Assembly (NCBI RefSeq): GCF_009905615.1
Contig: NZ_JAAAKW010000005.1
Coordinates: 1-64,000, forward strand
Direction: 5' to 3'
Length of the DNA: 64,000 nucleotides
Origin: Pseudomonas sp. SLFW
GTDB taxonomy: Bacteria; Pseudomonadota; Gammaproteobacteria; Pseudomonadales; Pseudomonadaceae
Part shown: positions 18,727 through 27,468 of the stretch, in pieces
Position numbering within the stretch: position 1 is the first letter of the stretch
Layout of the letters: every line of letters starts with the position of its first letter
Translations under genes and position numbers: made by a program
Notes under the pieces: model-generated
The model's database searches: none
The model's input: the letters and a program-made list of their open reading frames with translations, nothing else
Told to the model about the DNA's origin: nothing

Positions 18727-20103
18727 TTAATCGAAGATTTTTCCCGGATTCAAAATCCCGTTGGGGTCAAAGCTGCGCTTGAGCTCGACCATGGTTTGCA
18801 ACGCTTCGGCGCTCACGGAGTGGTGCAGAAACTCGCGCTTGAGCAGGCCGATGCCATGCTCCGCCGACACCGCGCCGCCCAACTGGCCCACCGCGCGGTA
18901 CACCAAATCTTCGATTTCAAAGACCGGCGCGGGCTGGGGCAGGCTGTTCAGGTCTACGGTCAGGTGCAGGTTGCTGTCACCGATGTGGCCGAAATACACG
19001 CTGTGATTGCCCGGCCAGCGCAGGTCCAGACGCTGGCGACACAGGTCGGCGAATTCACCGATCTGGCCGATGGGCAGGCTGATGTCGAAGTTCAGCGGTG
19101 CGAGGCGCACCGGGAATTCGCCGGTGGCTTCGCGAATCTTCCACAGGCTGCGGGCCTGAGCCTGCGAGCTGGCGAGGATCGCATCCACCACTTCACCGGC
19201 CTCAAGGGCCGCGTTCAACGTCTGTTCCAGCACCTCGGCACTGGCCGATGATTCCAGCAGCACGTACAGCGGATGATGATCGGGCATCGGCGCGACGGGG
19301 TTTTCCAGCCATGCCACGCCCATGCGGTAGAAGTCCTGCCACATCAATTCGTAGGCTTGCGGCGTCCCGGCGCTGCGCTGCACACGACGCAAAAAGGCGA
19401 CGGCGCTGGCGTAGTCGGGCAGGGCGCACAACAGCGTGGTGCTGTGGCCGGGTTGCGGCGCCATTTTCAGCACGGCGCGGGTGATCACCCCAAGAGTGCC
19501 TTCGCTGCCGATGAAGCACTGTTTCAGGTCATAACCGCAGTTGTTCTTGATCATCTTGTTCATCAGGTTCAACACGCGACCGTCGGCCAGCACCACTTCC
19601 AGGCCGAGCACCAGATCGCGGGTCATGCCGTAGCGAATCACCGCGTTGCCCCCGGCATTGGTCGCGATGTTGCCGCCGATCTGACACGAACCCCGCGCAC
19701 CCAGATCCAGCGGAAACAGATAGCCCGCGTCGGCGACGGCCTGTTGAATCGCCTGCAGCGTGGTGCCCGCCTTGACGGTGACGGTGGCCGCCGCTTCGTC
19801 GATCTCTTCGATGCCTTGCAAGCGATCCAGCGACAGCGCGAAGTCGGTGGGACGCGGGACCGCGCCGCCCGCCAGGCCGGTCATGCCGCCTTGGGGCACC
19901 ACCGATTGTCGCGCCGCATTGCAGATGCGCAGGGCCGTGGCGACTTGCTCGGTGTGCGTGGGCAGGATCAAGGCCGCAGGGCAGGCGGGCGCGTGGCGGG
20001 TCCAGTCGGTGTGGTGACGCGGGCTGATGGCGTCGCCGGTCAGCACCTGGGCATCGCCCAACGCAGCGCGTAATGCTTTGAGGGTGTGTTGCACGTCACT
20101 CAT
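18727..20103 (-). CDS. FAD-linked D-2-hydroxy-acid dehydrogenase (GlcD/D-lactate dehydrogenase family)
   Basis: The 458-residue flavoprotein has a PCMH-type FAD domain (VVPQGGMTGLAGGAV, GSCQIGGNIATNAGGNAVIRYG in pieces, GSEGTLGVIT) and a C-terminal FAD-oxidase domain with the metal/substrate motif GHIGDSNLH. Members oxidise D-lactate, glycolate or D-2-hydroxyglutarate to the 2-oxo acid and pass electrons to quinone or flavoprotein acceptors. It starts 4 bp after the upstream FMN dehydrogenase stop, so both are one unit. Paired with an L-specific enzyme, it suggests use of both enantiomers of one 2-hydroxy acid. Confidence 0.9.
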   Translation of the reverse strand: MSDVQHTLKALRAALGDAQVLTGDAISPRHHTDWTRHAPACPAALILPTHTEQVATALRICNAARQSVVPQGGMTGLAGGAVPRPTDFALSLDRLQGIEEIDEAAATVTVKAGTTLQAIQQAVADAGYLFPLDLGARGSCQIGGNIATNAGGNAVIRYGMTRDLVLGLEVVLADGRVLNLMNKMIKNNCGYDLKQCFIGSEGTLGVITRAVLKMAPQPGHSTTLLCALPDYASAVAFLRRVQRSAGTPQAYELMWQDFYRMGVAWLENPVAPMPDHHPLYVLLESSASAEVLEQTLNAALEAGEVVDAILASSQAQARSLWKIREATGEFPVRLAPLNFDISLPIGQIGEFADLCRQRLDLRWPGNHSVYFGHIGDSNLHLTVDLNSLPQPAPVFEIEDLVYRAVGQLGGAVSAEHGIGLLKREFLHHSVSAEALQTMVELKRSFDPNGILNPGKIFD

Positions 20104-20107
20104 GGGG

Positions 20108-21295
20108 TCAACTCACGGAAAAGGTCGCGTCAGCCTTCGGGCTCACACGCAATTGGTTCAGGTCCGGCTGGCCGAGCAGGGTCAGGGCTAGGTGCAGTTC
20201 CCGGCTCAGCAGGTCCAGCGCATGCCCGGCCCCCGCCTGACCGCCTACCGCTACGCCATATAAGGTGGCTCGGCCCAGCAGCACGGCATCGGCGCCGAGC
20301 GCGCAGGCCTTGAGAATGTCGGTGCCGCGACGAATGCCGCTGTCCAGCAGAATGCTCAACTTGCCCTTGGCCACGTCCGCGATGGCGGGCAGGCAATCGA
20401 GGCTGGCGGGCACGCCGTCCAGCTGTCGGCCGCCGTGGTTGGTAACGACAATGCCGTCCAGCCCCAGCTGCACGGCCTGTTCGGCGTCCTGCGGGTGCAT
20501 CACGCCCTTGAGCAGCAGGCGATGAGGCCAGCGGTCGCGCAGGCGGGCGAGGAAGTCCCAGCTCAGCTGATTCTCCATCTTCGCGCCGATGAAATGCGCG
20601 GCGCCTGCGGCATTGCGCTGATCGGCGGGCAGGTAGCGGTCGAGGTTGGCCATGCTTGGCATGCCGTGGGGCCAGAGGGTTTGCCGGACCCAGCGCGGGC
20701 GGCGCAACACGTCGAGCTTGTTGCGCAGGCTCAACTGGCGCGGCCGGGAGAAATTGCGTTTGTCCCATTCGCGATTGCCCAGCAGCACGGCGTCGGTGGT
20801 CAGCAGCAGCGTGCGACAGCCCACGGCGTCGGCCCGTGCGAGCAAGTCTTCCTGCACTTGCGGATCGCTCATGGCGTAGAGCTGGAACCACAGGTTGACG
20901 TCCGGGACGGCCGCGACAATCTGCTCCAGCGAGCTGGTCGACACGGTGCTGAGGGTGAACGGCAGGCCGCGCTCGGTGGCGGCCCGGGCCAGGTGAATGT
21001 CGGCGTCGCGGTGCAGCATGCCGTTGTAGCCGGTGGGGGCGATCACCATCGGCATGGGCTGTTCGCGCCCGAACAGGGTGCGGCGTGTGTCGGGCGTCTT
21101 CCACGGCACCAGTGTGCGCGGCAACAGGCTGACGTCTGCGAAGGCCTGACGGTTACGGGCCAGGGTCAGCTCTTCTTCAGCGCCACCATTGAGGTATTCC
21201 CACGCGAAATGCGGCAGCCGCCGACGGGCCATGTCGGCCAGTTCGGCAATGCTGTGCGCGCGCAGGCAATCGGAACCGGTGTGATAACGACGCAT
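20108..21295 (-). CDS. FMN-dependent L-2-hydroxy-acid dehydrogenase (LldD/glycolate oxidase family)
   Basis: This 395-residue (beta/alpha)8 flavoenzyme has APTGYNGMLH near the FMN, LLLTTDA, the Lys of LLLKGVMHP, and the catalytic NHGGRQLDGVPAS (His-Arg) with LDSGIRRGTDILKA for phosphate binding. It oxidises an L-2-hydroxy acid to its 2-oxo acid. The start is ATG 21295 behind AAGGA; the open frame extends to 21475 but has no ribosome site and crosses the operator. A perfect 16-bp palindrome with the HutC-type core lies 16 bp before the RBS-start region (21311-21326), a position suited to repression. L-lactate is possible, but the amino-acid-type transporter argues for another hydroxy acid. Confidence 0.9.
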   Translation of the reverse strand: MRRYHTGSDCLRAHSIAELADMARRRLPHFAWEYLNGGAEEELTLARNRQAFADVSLLPRTLVPWKTPDTRRTLFGREQPMPMVIAPTGYNGMLHRDADIHLARAATERGLPFTLSTVSTSSLEQIVAAVPDVNLWFQLYAMSDPQVQEDLLARADAVGCRTLLLTTDAVLLGNREWDKRNFSRPRQLSLRNKLDVLRRPRWVRQTLWPHGMPSMANLDRYLPADQRNAAGAAHFIGAKMENQLSWDFLARLRDRWPHRLLLKGVMHPQDAEQAVQLGLDGIVVTNHGGRQLDGVPASLDCLPAIADVAKGKLSILLDSGIRRGTDILKACALGADAVLLGRATLYGVAVGGQAGAGHALDLLSRELHLALTLLGQPDLNQLRVSPKADATFSVS

Positions 21296-21310
21296 GGGAG
21301 TCCTTGGACG

Positions 21311-21326
21311 AGCTGTATAGACAGCT
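21311..21326. promoter_or_regulatory. GntR/HutC-type operator, copy B (AGCTGTATAGACAGCT)
   Basis: AGCTGT and ACAGCT are perfect inverted arms around ATAG, and the core fits GT-N-TA-N-AC. It lies directly upstream of the FMN dehydrogenase start. The rest of the divergent gap 21296-21622 holds this and copy C but no gene. Confidence 0.75.
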
Positions 21327-21583
21327 GAGGCAAGATGCAGGCCAGTTGAGATTAGCCAGCACGCCCCCGTGGCAGGGCTGTTCGATCTTGGGGCAGTGAC
21401 AGCGATGTCACCAAAAGTTGCACCGAATGAATTCGGCGTGCACGTTGCTGGGGCGTTGCGAAACCTGACGTGCACTCACGACACGGTCACGGTGAGCGCT
21501 ATTGGAGGTTGCCACCGTGGGGAAGGGGCTATCTGACGCACCCCATTCGTCTAAAAGACGCGCGGCATACAAAATGCTTCTTC

Positions 21584-21595
21584 CTGTCTATACAG
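21584..21595. promoter_or_regulatory. GntR/HutC-type operator, copy C (CTGTCTATACAG)
   Basis: CTGT and ACAG are inverted arms around CTAT, with GT-N-TA-N-AC in the core. It ends 27 bp before the dioxygenase start. Read on the other strand it has the same core as copy B. Confidence 0.75.
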
Positions 21596-21622
21596 CCCTA
21601 TTTCCCTCTCACAGGAGCCCCC

Positions 21623-22582
21623 ATGACTGTCACTGCCAATCTCCCGCTGATCGACATGGCCGGTGTCTGCGAAGGCGACGAGGCCGCGCTGCATCGCGCC
21701 GGCGAGGCCATTCGCAAGGCCTGTAGCGAAACCGGGTTTTTTTACATCATTAACCACGGTGTGCCGCAGGCGGTGATCGATGCGGCGATGGCGGCGGCGA
21801 AAACCTTCTTTGCCTTCCCGCCCGACGTGAAACGCCAGGTGGCGGTGAACAAACGCCATCGCGGCTGGCACGCGTTGGGCGGGGCGTTGATGTACGAGGC
21901 GACCAAGCCGGATTTCAAGGAATTCTTCAGCATGGGGCTGGAGCTGCCGGAAGACGATCCGTGCGTCCTGGCGGGGGAGGCGCTGCGCGGGCCGAACCAG
22001 TGGCCGGATTTCATGCCGGAACTGCGCCTGGCGCTGGACGCCTATTACGAGGCGATCGGCCGTGCCGGCGCGGATTTGCTCAGGGCTGTAGCCGTGGGGC
22101 TGGGCATCGAGCCGGAGTTCTTTTCGCCGAAATACGGCAAGCGTTTGCAGCGCACGCAGATAGTGTATTACCCGCCGCATCCCCCGATGGCAGAGTCCGA
22201 TCAGTTCGGCGTCGCGCCGCACACTGATTACGGGTGCATCACGTTGTTGTATCAGGACAACAGCGGCGGGTTGCAAGTGCGTGAACTGTCCACTGACAGC
22301 TGGATCGATGCGACGCCGATCGAAGGCAGCCTGGTGGTGAACGTGGGGGATCTGTTGGCGCGCTGGTCCAACGACCGCTTCCGCTCGACGTTGCACCGGG
22401 TCATCAATAGGTCCGGGCATGAACGGTATTCGATTGCGACGTTTTACGACCCGACGTTCAGTGCGGTGGTCGATCCCTGTGACCTGGGCGTGGACACCGG
22501 GTCATACCCTCCGGTGACGGCCGGGGCCTATATATTGAAGCGGATCGATGATTCGATGGCCTACCGAAAAAAGGCGCAATAA
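21623..22582 (+). CDS. 2-oxoglutarate/Fe(II) oxygenase, isopenicillin-N-synthase-like family
   Basis: The 319-residue enzyme has a DIOX_N-type N-terminus (GFFYIINHGVP) and the double-stranded helix core with the iron ligands H-x-D (APHTDYG) and distal His (TLHRVIN), plus the 2-oxoglutarate-binding R-x-S (ERYSIATFYDP). Its start ATG 21623 follows AGGAG; the longer open frame to 21470 crosses the operator. The family covers IPNS, ethylene-forming and many small-molecule hydroxylases, so the substrate cannot be read off. It is divergent from the dehydrogenase pair and carries the same GntR operator, which ties it to that pathway. Confidence 0.9.
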   Translation: MTVTANLPLIDMAGVCEGDEAALHRAGEAIRKACSETGFFYIINHGVPQAVIDAAMAAAKTFFAFPPDVKRQVAVNKRHRGWHALGGALMYEATKPDFKEFFSMGLELPEDDPCVLAGEALRGPNQWPDFMPELRLALDAYYEAIGRAGADLLRAVAVGLGIEPEFFSPKYGKRLQRTQIVYYPPHPPMAESDQFGVAPHTDYGCITLLYQDNSGGLQVRELSTDSWIDATPIEGSLVVNVGDLLARWSNDRFRSTLHRVINRSGHERYSIATFYDPTFSAVVDPCDLGVDTGSYPPVTAGAYILKRIDDSMAYRKKAQ

Positions 22583-22593
22583 CGCCGTTTCAT

Positions 22594-22619
22594 TGAGTCG
22601 ACGCCCCAAAGCCGACTCA
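22594..22619 (+). other. Hairpin downstream of the oxygenase gene
   Basis: TGAGTCG (22594-22600) is complementary to CGACTCA (22613-22619) around a GC-rich 12-base loop. No T-run follows, so it is a weak or Rho-assisted terminator candidate only. Confidence 0.35.
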
Positions 22620-22787
22620 CTGCCGCACCCGCGGCGCACGAGCCCTTGCTGACGGGCCTCGATCCCGTCTGCGCATGACTCTTTACGCTTTCTTTATGGG
22701 TTTGGCCCCCCGTCGATCTCGTTCCTTTACACCCTCCGATCCGACAATTCCCTCACACGGCAGTCGCCGTATGACGGAGAGTTTTTC

Positions 22788-22883
22788 ATGAGCGTTCTGG
22801 ATGGGGTGTCTCTGCTGTTGGCGGCAGGGTTGTTCGTGTATTTGCTGGTGGCGCTGCTGCGTGCCGGCCGGGTCGAGGAGTGA
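22788..22883 (+). CDS. kdpF: KdpF, small subunit of the potassium-transporting ATPase
   Basis: This 31-residue peptide consists of one hydrophobic helix (VSLLLAAGLFVYLLVALL) with a short charged tail (RAGRVEE). KdpF stabilises the KdpFABC complex in the inner membrane; the E. coli protein has 29 residues. GGAGAG precedes ATG 22788. The stop codon lies 5 bp before the kdpA ATG, and GAGGAG within the last codons serves kdpA. It is the first gene of kdpFABC; I see no obvious KdpE site by eye in the upstream gap 22620-22787. Confidence 0.92.
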   Translation: MSVLDGVSLLLAAGLFVYLLVALLRAGRVEE

Positions 22884-22888
22884 CGGCC

Positions 22889-24583
22889 ATGCACGGGTAT
22901 GACTATCTGCTGATTCTGGCGTTCTTCGCGCTGGTGCTGGTGCCCGCGCCGCTGTTGGGCCGCTTCTATTACAAGGTCATGGAAGGCAAGCGCACGTGGC
23001 TGAGCCCGGTGATGGGGCCGGTGGAGCGTGTGTGTTATCGCCTGTCCGGCGTCGATCCCACGGTCGAGCACAACTGGAAAACCTACACACTGGCCCTGCT
23101 GGCGTTCAACCTGGCGGGCTTTGTCGTGCTGTTCGCGATTTTGCTGTTCCAGGGCGCGCTGCCCCTCAACCCCCAAGGCCTGCCGGGGATGGAGTGGTCG
23201 CTGGCGTTCAACACGGCAATGAGTTTTGTCACCAACACCAACTGGCAGAGCTACAGCGGCGAATCGTCCCTGAGCTACCTGAGCCAGATGGCGGGCCTGA
23301 CGGTGCAGAACTTCGTCAGCGCCGCCACCGGCATTGCCGTGCTGGTCGCGTTCTGTCGCGGGATTGGCCGTCGCTCGACGCAGCACCTCGGCAACTTCTG
23401 GGCCGACATGACCCGCGCCACCCTCTACGGCCTGCTGCCGCTGTGCATCGTGCTGGCGCTGTTTCTGGTCTGGCAGGGCGTGCCGCAAACCTTCGCCCAT
23501 TACGTTGACGCCGTGACGCTGCAAGGCGCCGACCAGACAATTCCCCTCGGCCCGGCCGCCAGCCAGATCGCGATCAAGCAACTGGGCACCAACGGCGGCG
23601 GCTTCTTCGGCGTCAACTCCGCGCACCCGTTCGAGAACCCCACCGCGTGGAGCAACCTGTTCGAGATGGCATCGATCATTTTGATCCCGGTGGCGCTGGT
23701 GTTCACCTTCGGCCATTACGTCAAAGACCTGCGCCAGAGCCGGGCCATTCTGGCCTGCATGCTGGTGCTGTTCCTGATCGGCGGGGCCACGGCGTTGTGG
23801 GCTGAATACCAACCCAACCCAACGCTGAACCTGGCATCGGTGGAGCAGACCGCGCCGATGGAAGGCAAGGAAACCCGCTTCGGCACCACCGCCACGGTGC
23901 TGTGGGCGACCACCACGACAGCGGCCTCAAACGGTTCGGTCAACGGCATGCACGACAGCCTCAATCCGCTGACCGGCATGATCGCCCTGGCCAACATGAT
24001 GGTCGGTGAAGTGATCTTCGGCGGTGTCGGCGCGGGGTTGTACGGGATGCTGCTGAACGTGCTGATCGCCGTGTTCCTCGCGGGTTTGATGATCGGCCGC
24101 ACCCCGGAATACCTCGGCAAGAAATTGCAGGCCCGTGAAGTGAAACTGCTGGTGGCGACCCTGATCGTCATGCCCGTCGGCGTGCTGGTGTTCGGTGCCT
24201 TGGCGGCGTCGTTGCCCGGTCCTGCGGGGGCGGTGAGCAACCCCGGCGCCCACGGCTTCAGCCAGCTGCTGTACACCTACACCTCGGCCACGGCGAACAA
24301 CGGTTCGGCGTTCGGCGGGTTCAGCGCCAACACCCTGTTCCACAACCTGATGCTCAGCCTGTCGATGTTCATCGGCCGCTTCGGTTACATCCTGCCGGTG
24401 CTGGCGCTGGCCGGGAGTCTGGCGGCGAAAAAGACCGCGCCCCTTGGCCTGAACAGCTTCCCGACCCACGGCCCGCTGTTCGTCACCCTGTTGACCGTGA
24501 CCATTTTGCTGGTGGGGGGCCTCACGTTTCTGCCGACCCTGGCGTTGGGACCGATTGCCGAACACTTGAGCCTGGGCTTCTGA
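22889..24583 (+). CDS. kdpA: Potassium-transporting ATPase, potassium-binding subunit KdpA
   Basis: KdpA (564 aa; E. coli 557) is the channel-like subunit that selects K+. It has many membrane helices and the four filter-like repeats, clearest in [22 protein letters not shown] with HPFENP, and [15 protein letters not shown]. The ATG at 22889 is well placed after GAGGAG; a GTG at 22880 overlaps the kdpF stop and is less likely. Codon use and GC match the rest of the operon. Confidence 0.98.
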   Translation: MHGYDYLLILAFFALVLVPAPLLGRFYYKVMEGKRTWLSPVMGPVERVCYRLSGVDPTVEHNWKTYTLALLAFNLAGFVVLFAILLFQGALPLNPQGLPGMEWSLAFNTAMSFVTNTNWQSYSGESSLSYLSQMAGLTVQNFVSAATGIAVLVAFCRGIGRRSTQHLGNFWADMTRATLYGLLPLCIVLALFLVWQGVPQTFAHYVDAVTLQGADQTIPLGPAASQIAIKQLGTNGGGFFGVNSAHPFENPTAWSNLFEMASIILIPVALVFTFGHYVKDLRQSRAILACMLVLFLIGGATALWAEYQPNPTLNLASVEQTAPMEGKETRFGTTATVLWATTTTAASNGSVNGMHDSLNPLTGMIALANMMVGEVIFGGVGAGLYGMLLNVLIAVFLAGLMIGRTPEYLGKKLQAREVKLLVATLIVMPVGVLVFGALAASLPGPAGAVSNPGAHGFSQLLYTYTSATANNGSAFGGFSANTLFHNLMLSLSMFIGRFGYILPVLALAGSLAAKKTAPLGLNSFPTHGPLFVTLLTVTILLVGGLTFLPTLALGPIAEHLSLGF

Positions 24584-24593
24584 GGACCGAATC

Positions 24594-26654
24594 ATGAACA
24601 TGCATGCGCCTGTGACAAAGAACCCCGAGCACACCGCCGAACCTGCGAAAACCGCCATCGCTGCCTTGTGGCGTCCGGCGTTGGTTCAGGCCTTCGTCAA
24701 ACTCGACCCGCGTCAGTTGCAACGTGCGCCGGTGATGCTGGTGGTCGAGCTGACCGCGGTCCTCACCACCATCCTGTGCCTGATCCCCAACCCGGCCGTG
24801 CCGACCTTCGTCGCGGTGCAGATTGCGGTGTGGCTGTGGTTCACCGTGCTGTTCGCCAACTTCGCCGAGGCCTTGGCCGAAGGCCGTGGCAAGGCCAGGG
24901 CCGACAGCCTGAAAGCCGGGAGCGAAGGCCTGAAAGCCCGCCTGCAAGGGGCGAACGGCGCGTTTATCACGGTCAACGCCAGCACCTTGCGCAAGGGCGA
25001 CGTGGTGCGCGTCGAAGCCGGGGAGCTGATTCCCGGCGACGGCGAGGTCATTGAAGGCATCGCGGCGGTCAACGAAGCGGCGATCACCGGTGAGTCTGCG
25101 CCGGTGATTCGCGAGTCCGGCGGCGACCGTTCGGCGGTCACTGGCAACACCCGGCTGGTCTCGGACTGGCTACTGGTACGCATCAGCGCCAACCCCGGCG
25201 AGTCAACGCTGGACCGCATGATTGCGCTGGTGGAAGGCGCCAAACGCCAGAAAACCCCCAACGAAGTCGCGCTGGACATCCTGCTGATCGGCCTGACCCT
25301 GATCTTTCTGCTGGTGGTCGTGACCCTGCAACCCTTTGCCCATTTCGCCGGGGGCAGCCTGCCGCTGGTGTTTCTGGTGGCGTTGCTGGTGACGCTGATT
25401 CCCACCACCATCGGCGGCCTGCTGTCGGCCATCGGCATCGCGGGGATGGACCGCCTGGTGCGCCTGAACGTCATCGCCAAATCCGGCCGGGCCGTGGAAG
25501 CGGCGGGGGATGTGCACGTGTTGCTGCTGGACAAGACCGGCACCATCACCTTCGGTAATCGTCGCTGCGCAGCGGTCTATGCGGCGCCCGGCGTGAGTGG
25601 CAAGGAGCTGAGCGAAGGCACGCTGCTGGCCTCGCTGGCCGACGACACCGCCGAGGGCAAGTCCATCGTCGAGTACCTGCGTGCGCTGAACCCGATGATC
25701 GAGCCCGCGCCTAGCCAGCTGATAGCGGTGCCGTTCAGTGCCGAAACCCGCCTGTCTGGCGTCGACTTCGATGGCCGCGTGTACCGCAAAGGCGCCGTGG
25801 ATTCGCTGCTGACATTCATTGGCCGTGACCGCGCCGACCTGCCGCAAAGCCTGGCCCGAGAGATCGACAAGATCGCCAAGACCGGGGGCACGCCGCTGCT
25901 GGTCTCGGTCGACAACACGCTGCTGGGCGCGATTCACCTCAAGGACGTGGTCAAGCCAGGCATCCGCGAGCGTTTTGATGAGCTGCGCAAACTGGGAATT
26001 CGCACGGTCATGGTCACCGGCGACAACCCGCTGACCGCCGCCGCCATTGCTGCTGAAGCGGGGGTGGACGACGTGCTGGCCGAAGCCACGCCGGAGAAAA
26101 AACTGGAGCGCATTCGTCAGGAACAGAACGACGGGCGTCTGGTGGCGATGTGCGGCGACGGCGCCAACGACGCTCCGGCGCTGGCCCAGGCGGACGTCGG
26201 CATGGCGATGAACGACGGCACCCAGGCGGCGCGGGAAGCGGCCAATATGGTCGACCTCGACAGCGACCCCACCAAGCTGCTGGACGTGGTGCAAGTGGGC
26301 AAGGAATTGCTGGTCACCCGAGGTGCGCTGACCACGTTCTCCATCGCCAACGACGTGGCCAAATACTTCGCGATCCTGCCCGCGCTGTTCGCGGCGATCT
26401 ACCCGCAATTAGGCGTGCTCAATATCATGGGTTTGGCGAGCCCGCAGAGCGCGATTCTGTCGGCCATCGTGTTCAACGCGCTGATCATCGTGGTGCTGAT
26501 TCCGCTGGCCTTGCGCGGGGTGCGGGTGCAGGCGGCGAGTGCGGCGCACCTGCTCCGTCGCAACCTTCTGATCTACGGGCTGGGGGGGATTCTCGTGCCG
26601 TTCGTGGGGATCAAGGCGATCGACCTGCTGTTGACCGGCCTGCATCTGGTGTAA
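24594..26654 (+). CDS. kdpB: Potassium-transporting ATPase, ATP-binding subunit KdpB
   Basis: KdpB (686 aa; E. coli 682) is a P-type ATPase that powers K+ uptake. It has the phosphatase motif TGES, the phosphorylation site DKTGT (Asp about residue 313), the nucleotide-binding KGA segment, the hinge TGDNPLTA and [10 protein letters not shown]. Helices at both ends anchor it next to KdpA. It starts 10 bp after the kdpA stop. Confidence 0.98.
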   Translation: MNMHAPVTKNPEHTAEPAKTAIAALWRPALVQAFVKLDPRQLQRAPVMLVVELTAVLTTILCLIPNPAVPTFVAVQIAVWLWFTVLFANFAEALAEGRGKARADSLKAGSEGLKARLQGANGAFITVNASTLRKGDVVRVEAGELIPGDGEVIEGIAAVNEAAITGESAPVIRESGGDRSAVTGNTRLVSDWLLVRISANPGESTLDRMIALVEGAKRQKTPNEVALDILLIGLTLIFLLVVVTLQPFAHFAGGSLPLVFLVALLVTLIPTTIGGLLSAIGIAGMDRLVRLNVIAKSGRAVEAAGDVHVLLLDKTGTITFGNRRCAAVYAAPGVSGKELSEGTLLASLADDTAEGKSIVEYLRALNPMIEPAPSQLIAVPFSAETRLSGVDFDGRVYRKGAVDSLLTFIGRDRADLPQSLAREIDKIAKTGGTPLLVSVDNTLLGAIHLKDVVKPGIRERFDELRKLGIRTVMVTGDNPLTAAAIAAEAGVDDVLAEATPEKKLERIRQEQNDGRLVAMCGDGANDAPALAQADVGMAMNDGTQAAREAANMVDLDSDPTKLLDVVQVGKELLVTRGALTTFSIANDVAKYFAILPALFAAIYPQLGVLNIMGLASPQSAILSAIVFNALIIVVLIPLALRGVRVQAASAAHLLRRNLLIYGLGGILVPFVGIKAIDLLLTGLHLV

Positions 26655-26720
26655 GCGCTGTTTTTCGGCGGCGGGGTGGCGTGTCCTGCCTCGTCGCGAC
26701 CCGATTTGATTGAGGAATGA

Positions 26721-27275
26721 ATGATGTCGACTATAGTGCGTCCCGCTGTGAGCCTGATCGTGCTGATGACCCTGATCACCGGCGTGGCTTATCCGCTGGT
26801 GGTGACCGGCGTCGCGCAAGTGGCGTTCCCGGAACAGGCCAACGGCAGCCTGGTGTATGACGATCAGGACAAGGTGCGCGGCTCGGAATTGATCGCGCAG
26901 AATTTTACCGGCGAAGAATGGTTTCACCCTCGTCCGTCGGCCGGGGCTTATGCCACGGTGGCGAGTGGGGCGAGTAACCTGGCCCCGAGCAATCCTGCGC
27001 TGGCGACCCGGATCGGTGATGATGCGGCGAAGGAAAAAGTCAAAGGGCAGGGGCCGGTGCCGTTGAACCTGCTGACCACGTCGGGGAGCGGTCTCGACCC
27101 TCATCTGTCGCCAGCCGCTGCCGATTATCAAGTGACGCGGGTGGCGGCGGCGCGGCATGTGTCTCGGGAGACCGTGCAGCGGCTGGTGGTGGCCAACACC
27201 TACAGCCCGCTGATTGGCCCGGCAGTGGTGAATGTGCTGGCGTTGAACCAGCGTTTAAGTGAGATTCGCCAATAA
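26721..27275 (+). CDS. kdpC: Potassium-transporting ATPase, subunit KdpC
   Basis: KdpC (184 aa) has one N-terminal membrane helix ([17 protein letters not shown]) and a periplasmic domain with the family's conserved blocks [24 protein letters not shown] and DPHLSPAAA. It stabilises the complex and raises its ATP affinity. There are two consecutive ATG codons at the start, behind GAGGAATGA. The gap from kdpB is 66 bp. Confidence 0.97.
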   Translation: MMSTIVRPAVSLIVLMTLITGVAYPLVVTGVAQVAFPEQANGSLVYDDQDKVRGSELIAQNFTGEEWFHPRPSAGAYATVASGASNLAPSNPALATRIGDDAAKEKVKGQGPVPLNLLTTSGSGLDPHLSPAAADYQVTRVAAARHVSRETVQRLVVANTYSPLIGPAVVNVLALNQRLSEIRQ

Positions 27276-27287
27276 CGATGTTCCACA

Positions 27288-27423
27288 TGTAGGAGCGTGG
27301 CTTGTCCCGCGATCGGCGGGGAACCCGTCGTAAAGTCAGCGCACGCGGTGCGTCTGACGAGGCCGAGGTGTCCAGTTTTGCTGCCGGTTCCCGGCAGATC
27401 GCGGGACAAGCCACGCTCCTACA
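27288..27423. repeat. REPIN-like inverted repeat, family C (GTAGGAGCGTGGCTTGTCCC arms)
   Basis: The left arm at 27288 and the right arm ending at 27423 are complementary over about 26 bp around an 84-bp middle, longer than in the other families. It lies between kdpC and kdpD. Confidence 0.85.
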
Positions 27424-27468
27424 CCGGGGCACCGCGCTACGATTTGATCATTACATCAGGACAACCCC

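Noticed and set aside
21311..21595. LexA boxes in the divergent dehydrogenase/oxygenase gap
   Set aside because: CTGT and ACAG are separated by 4 bases, not 8, so they do not fit LexA and do fit the HutC-type core.
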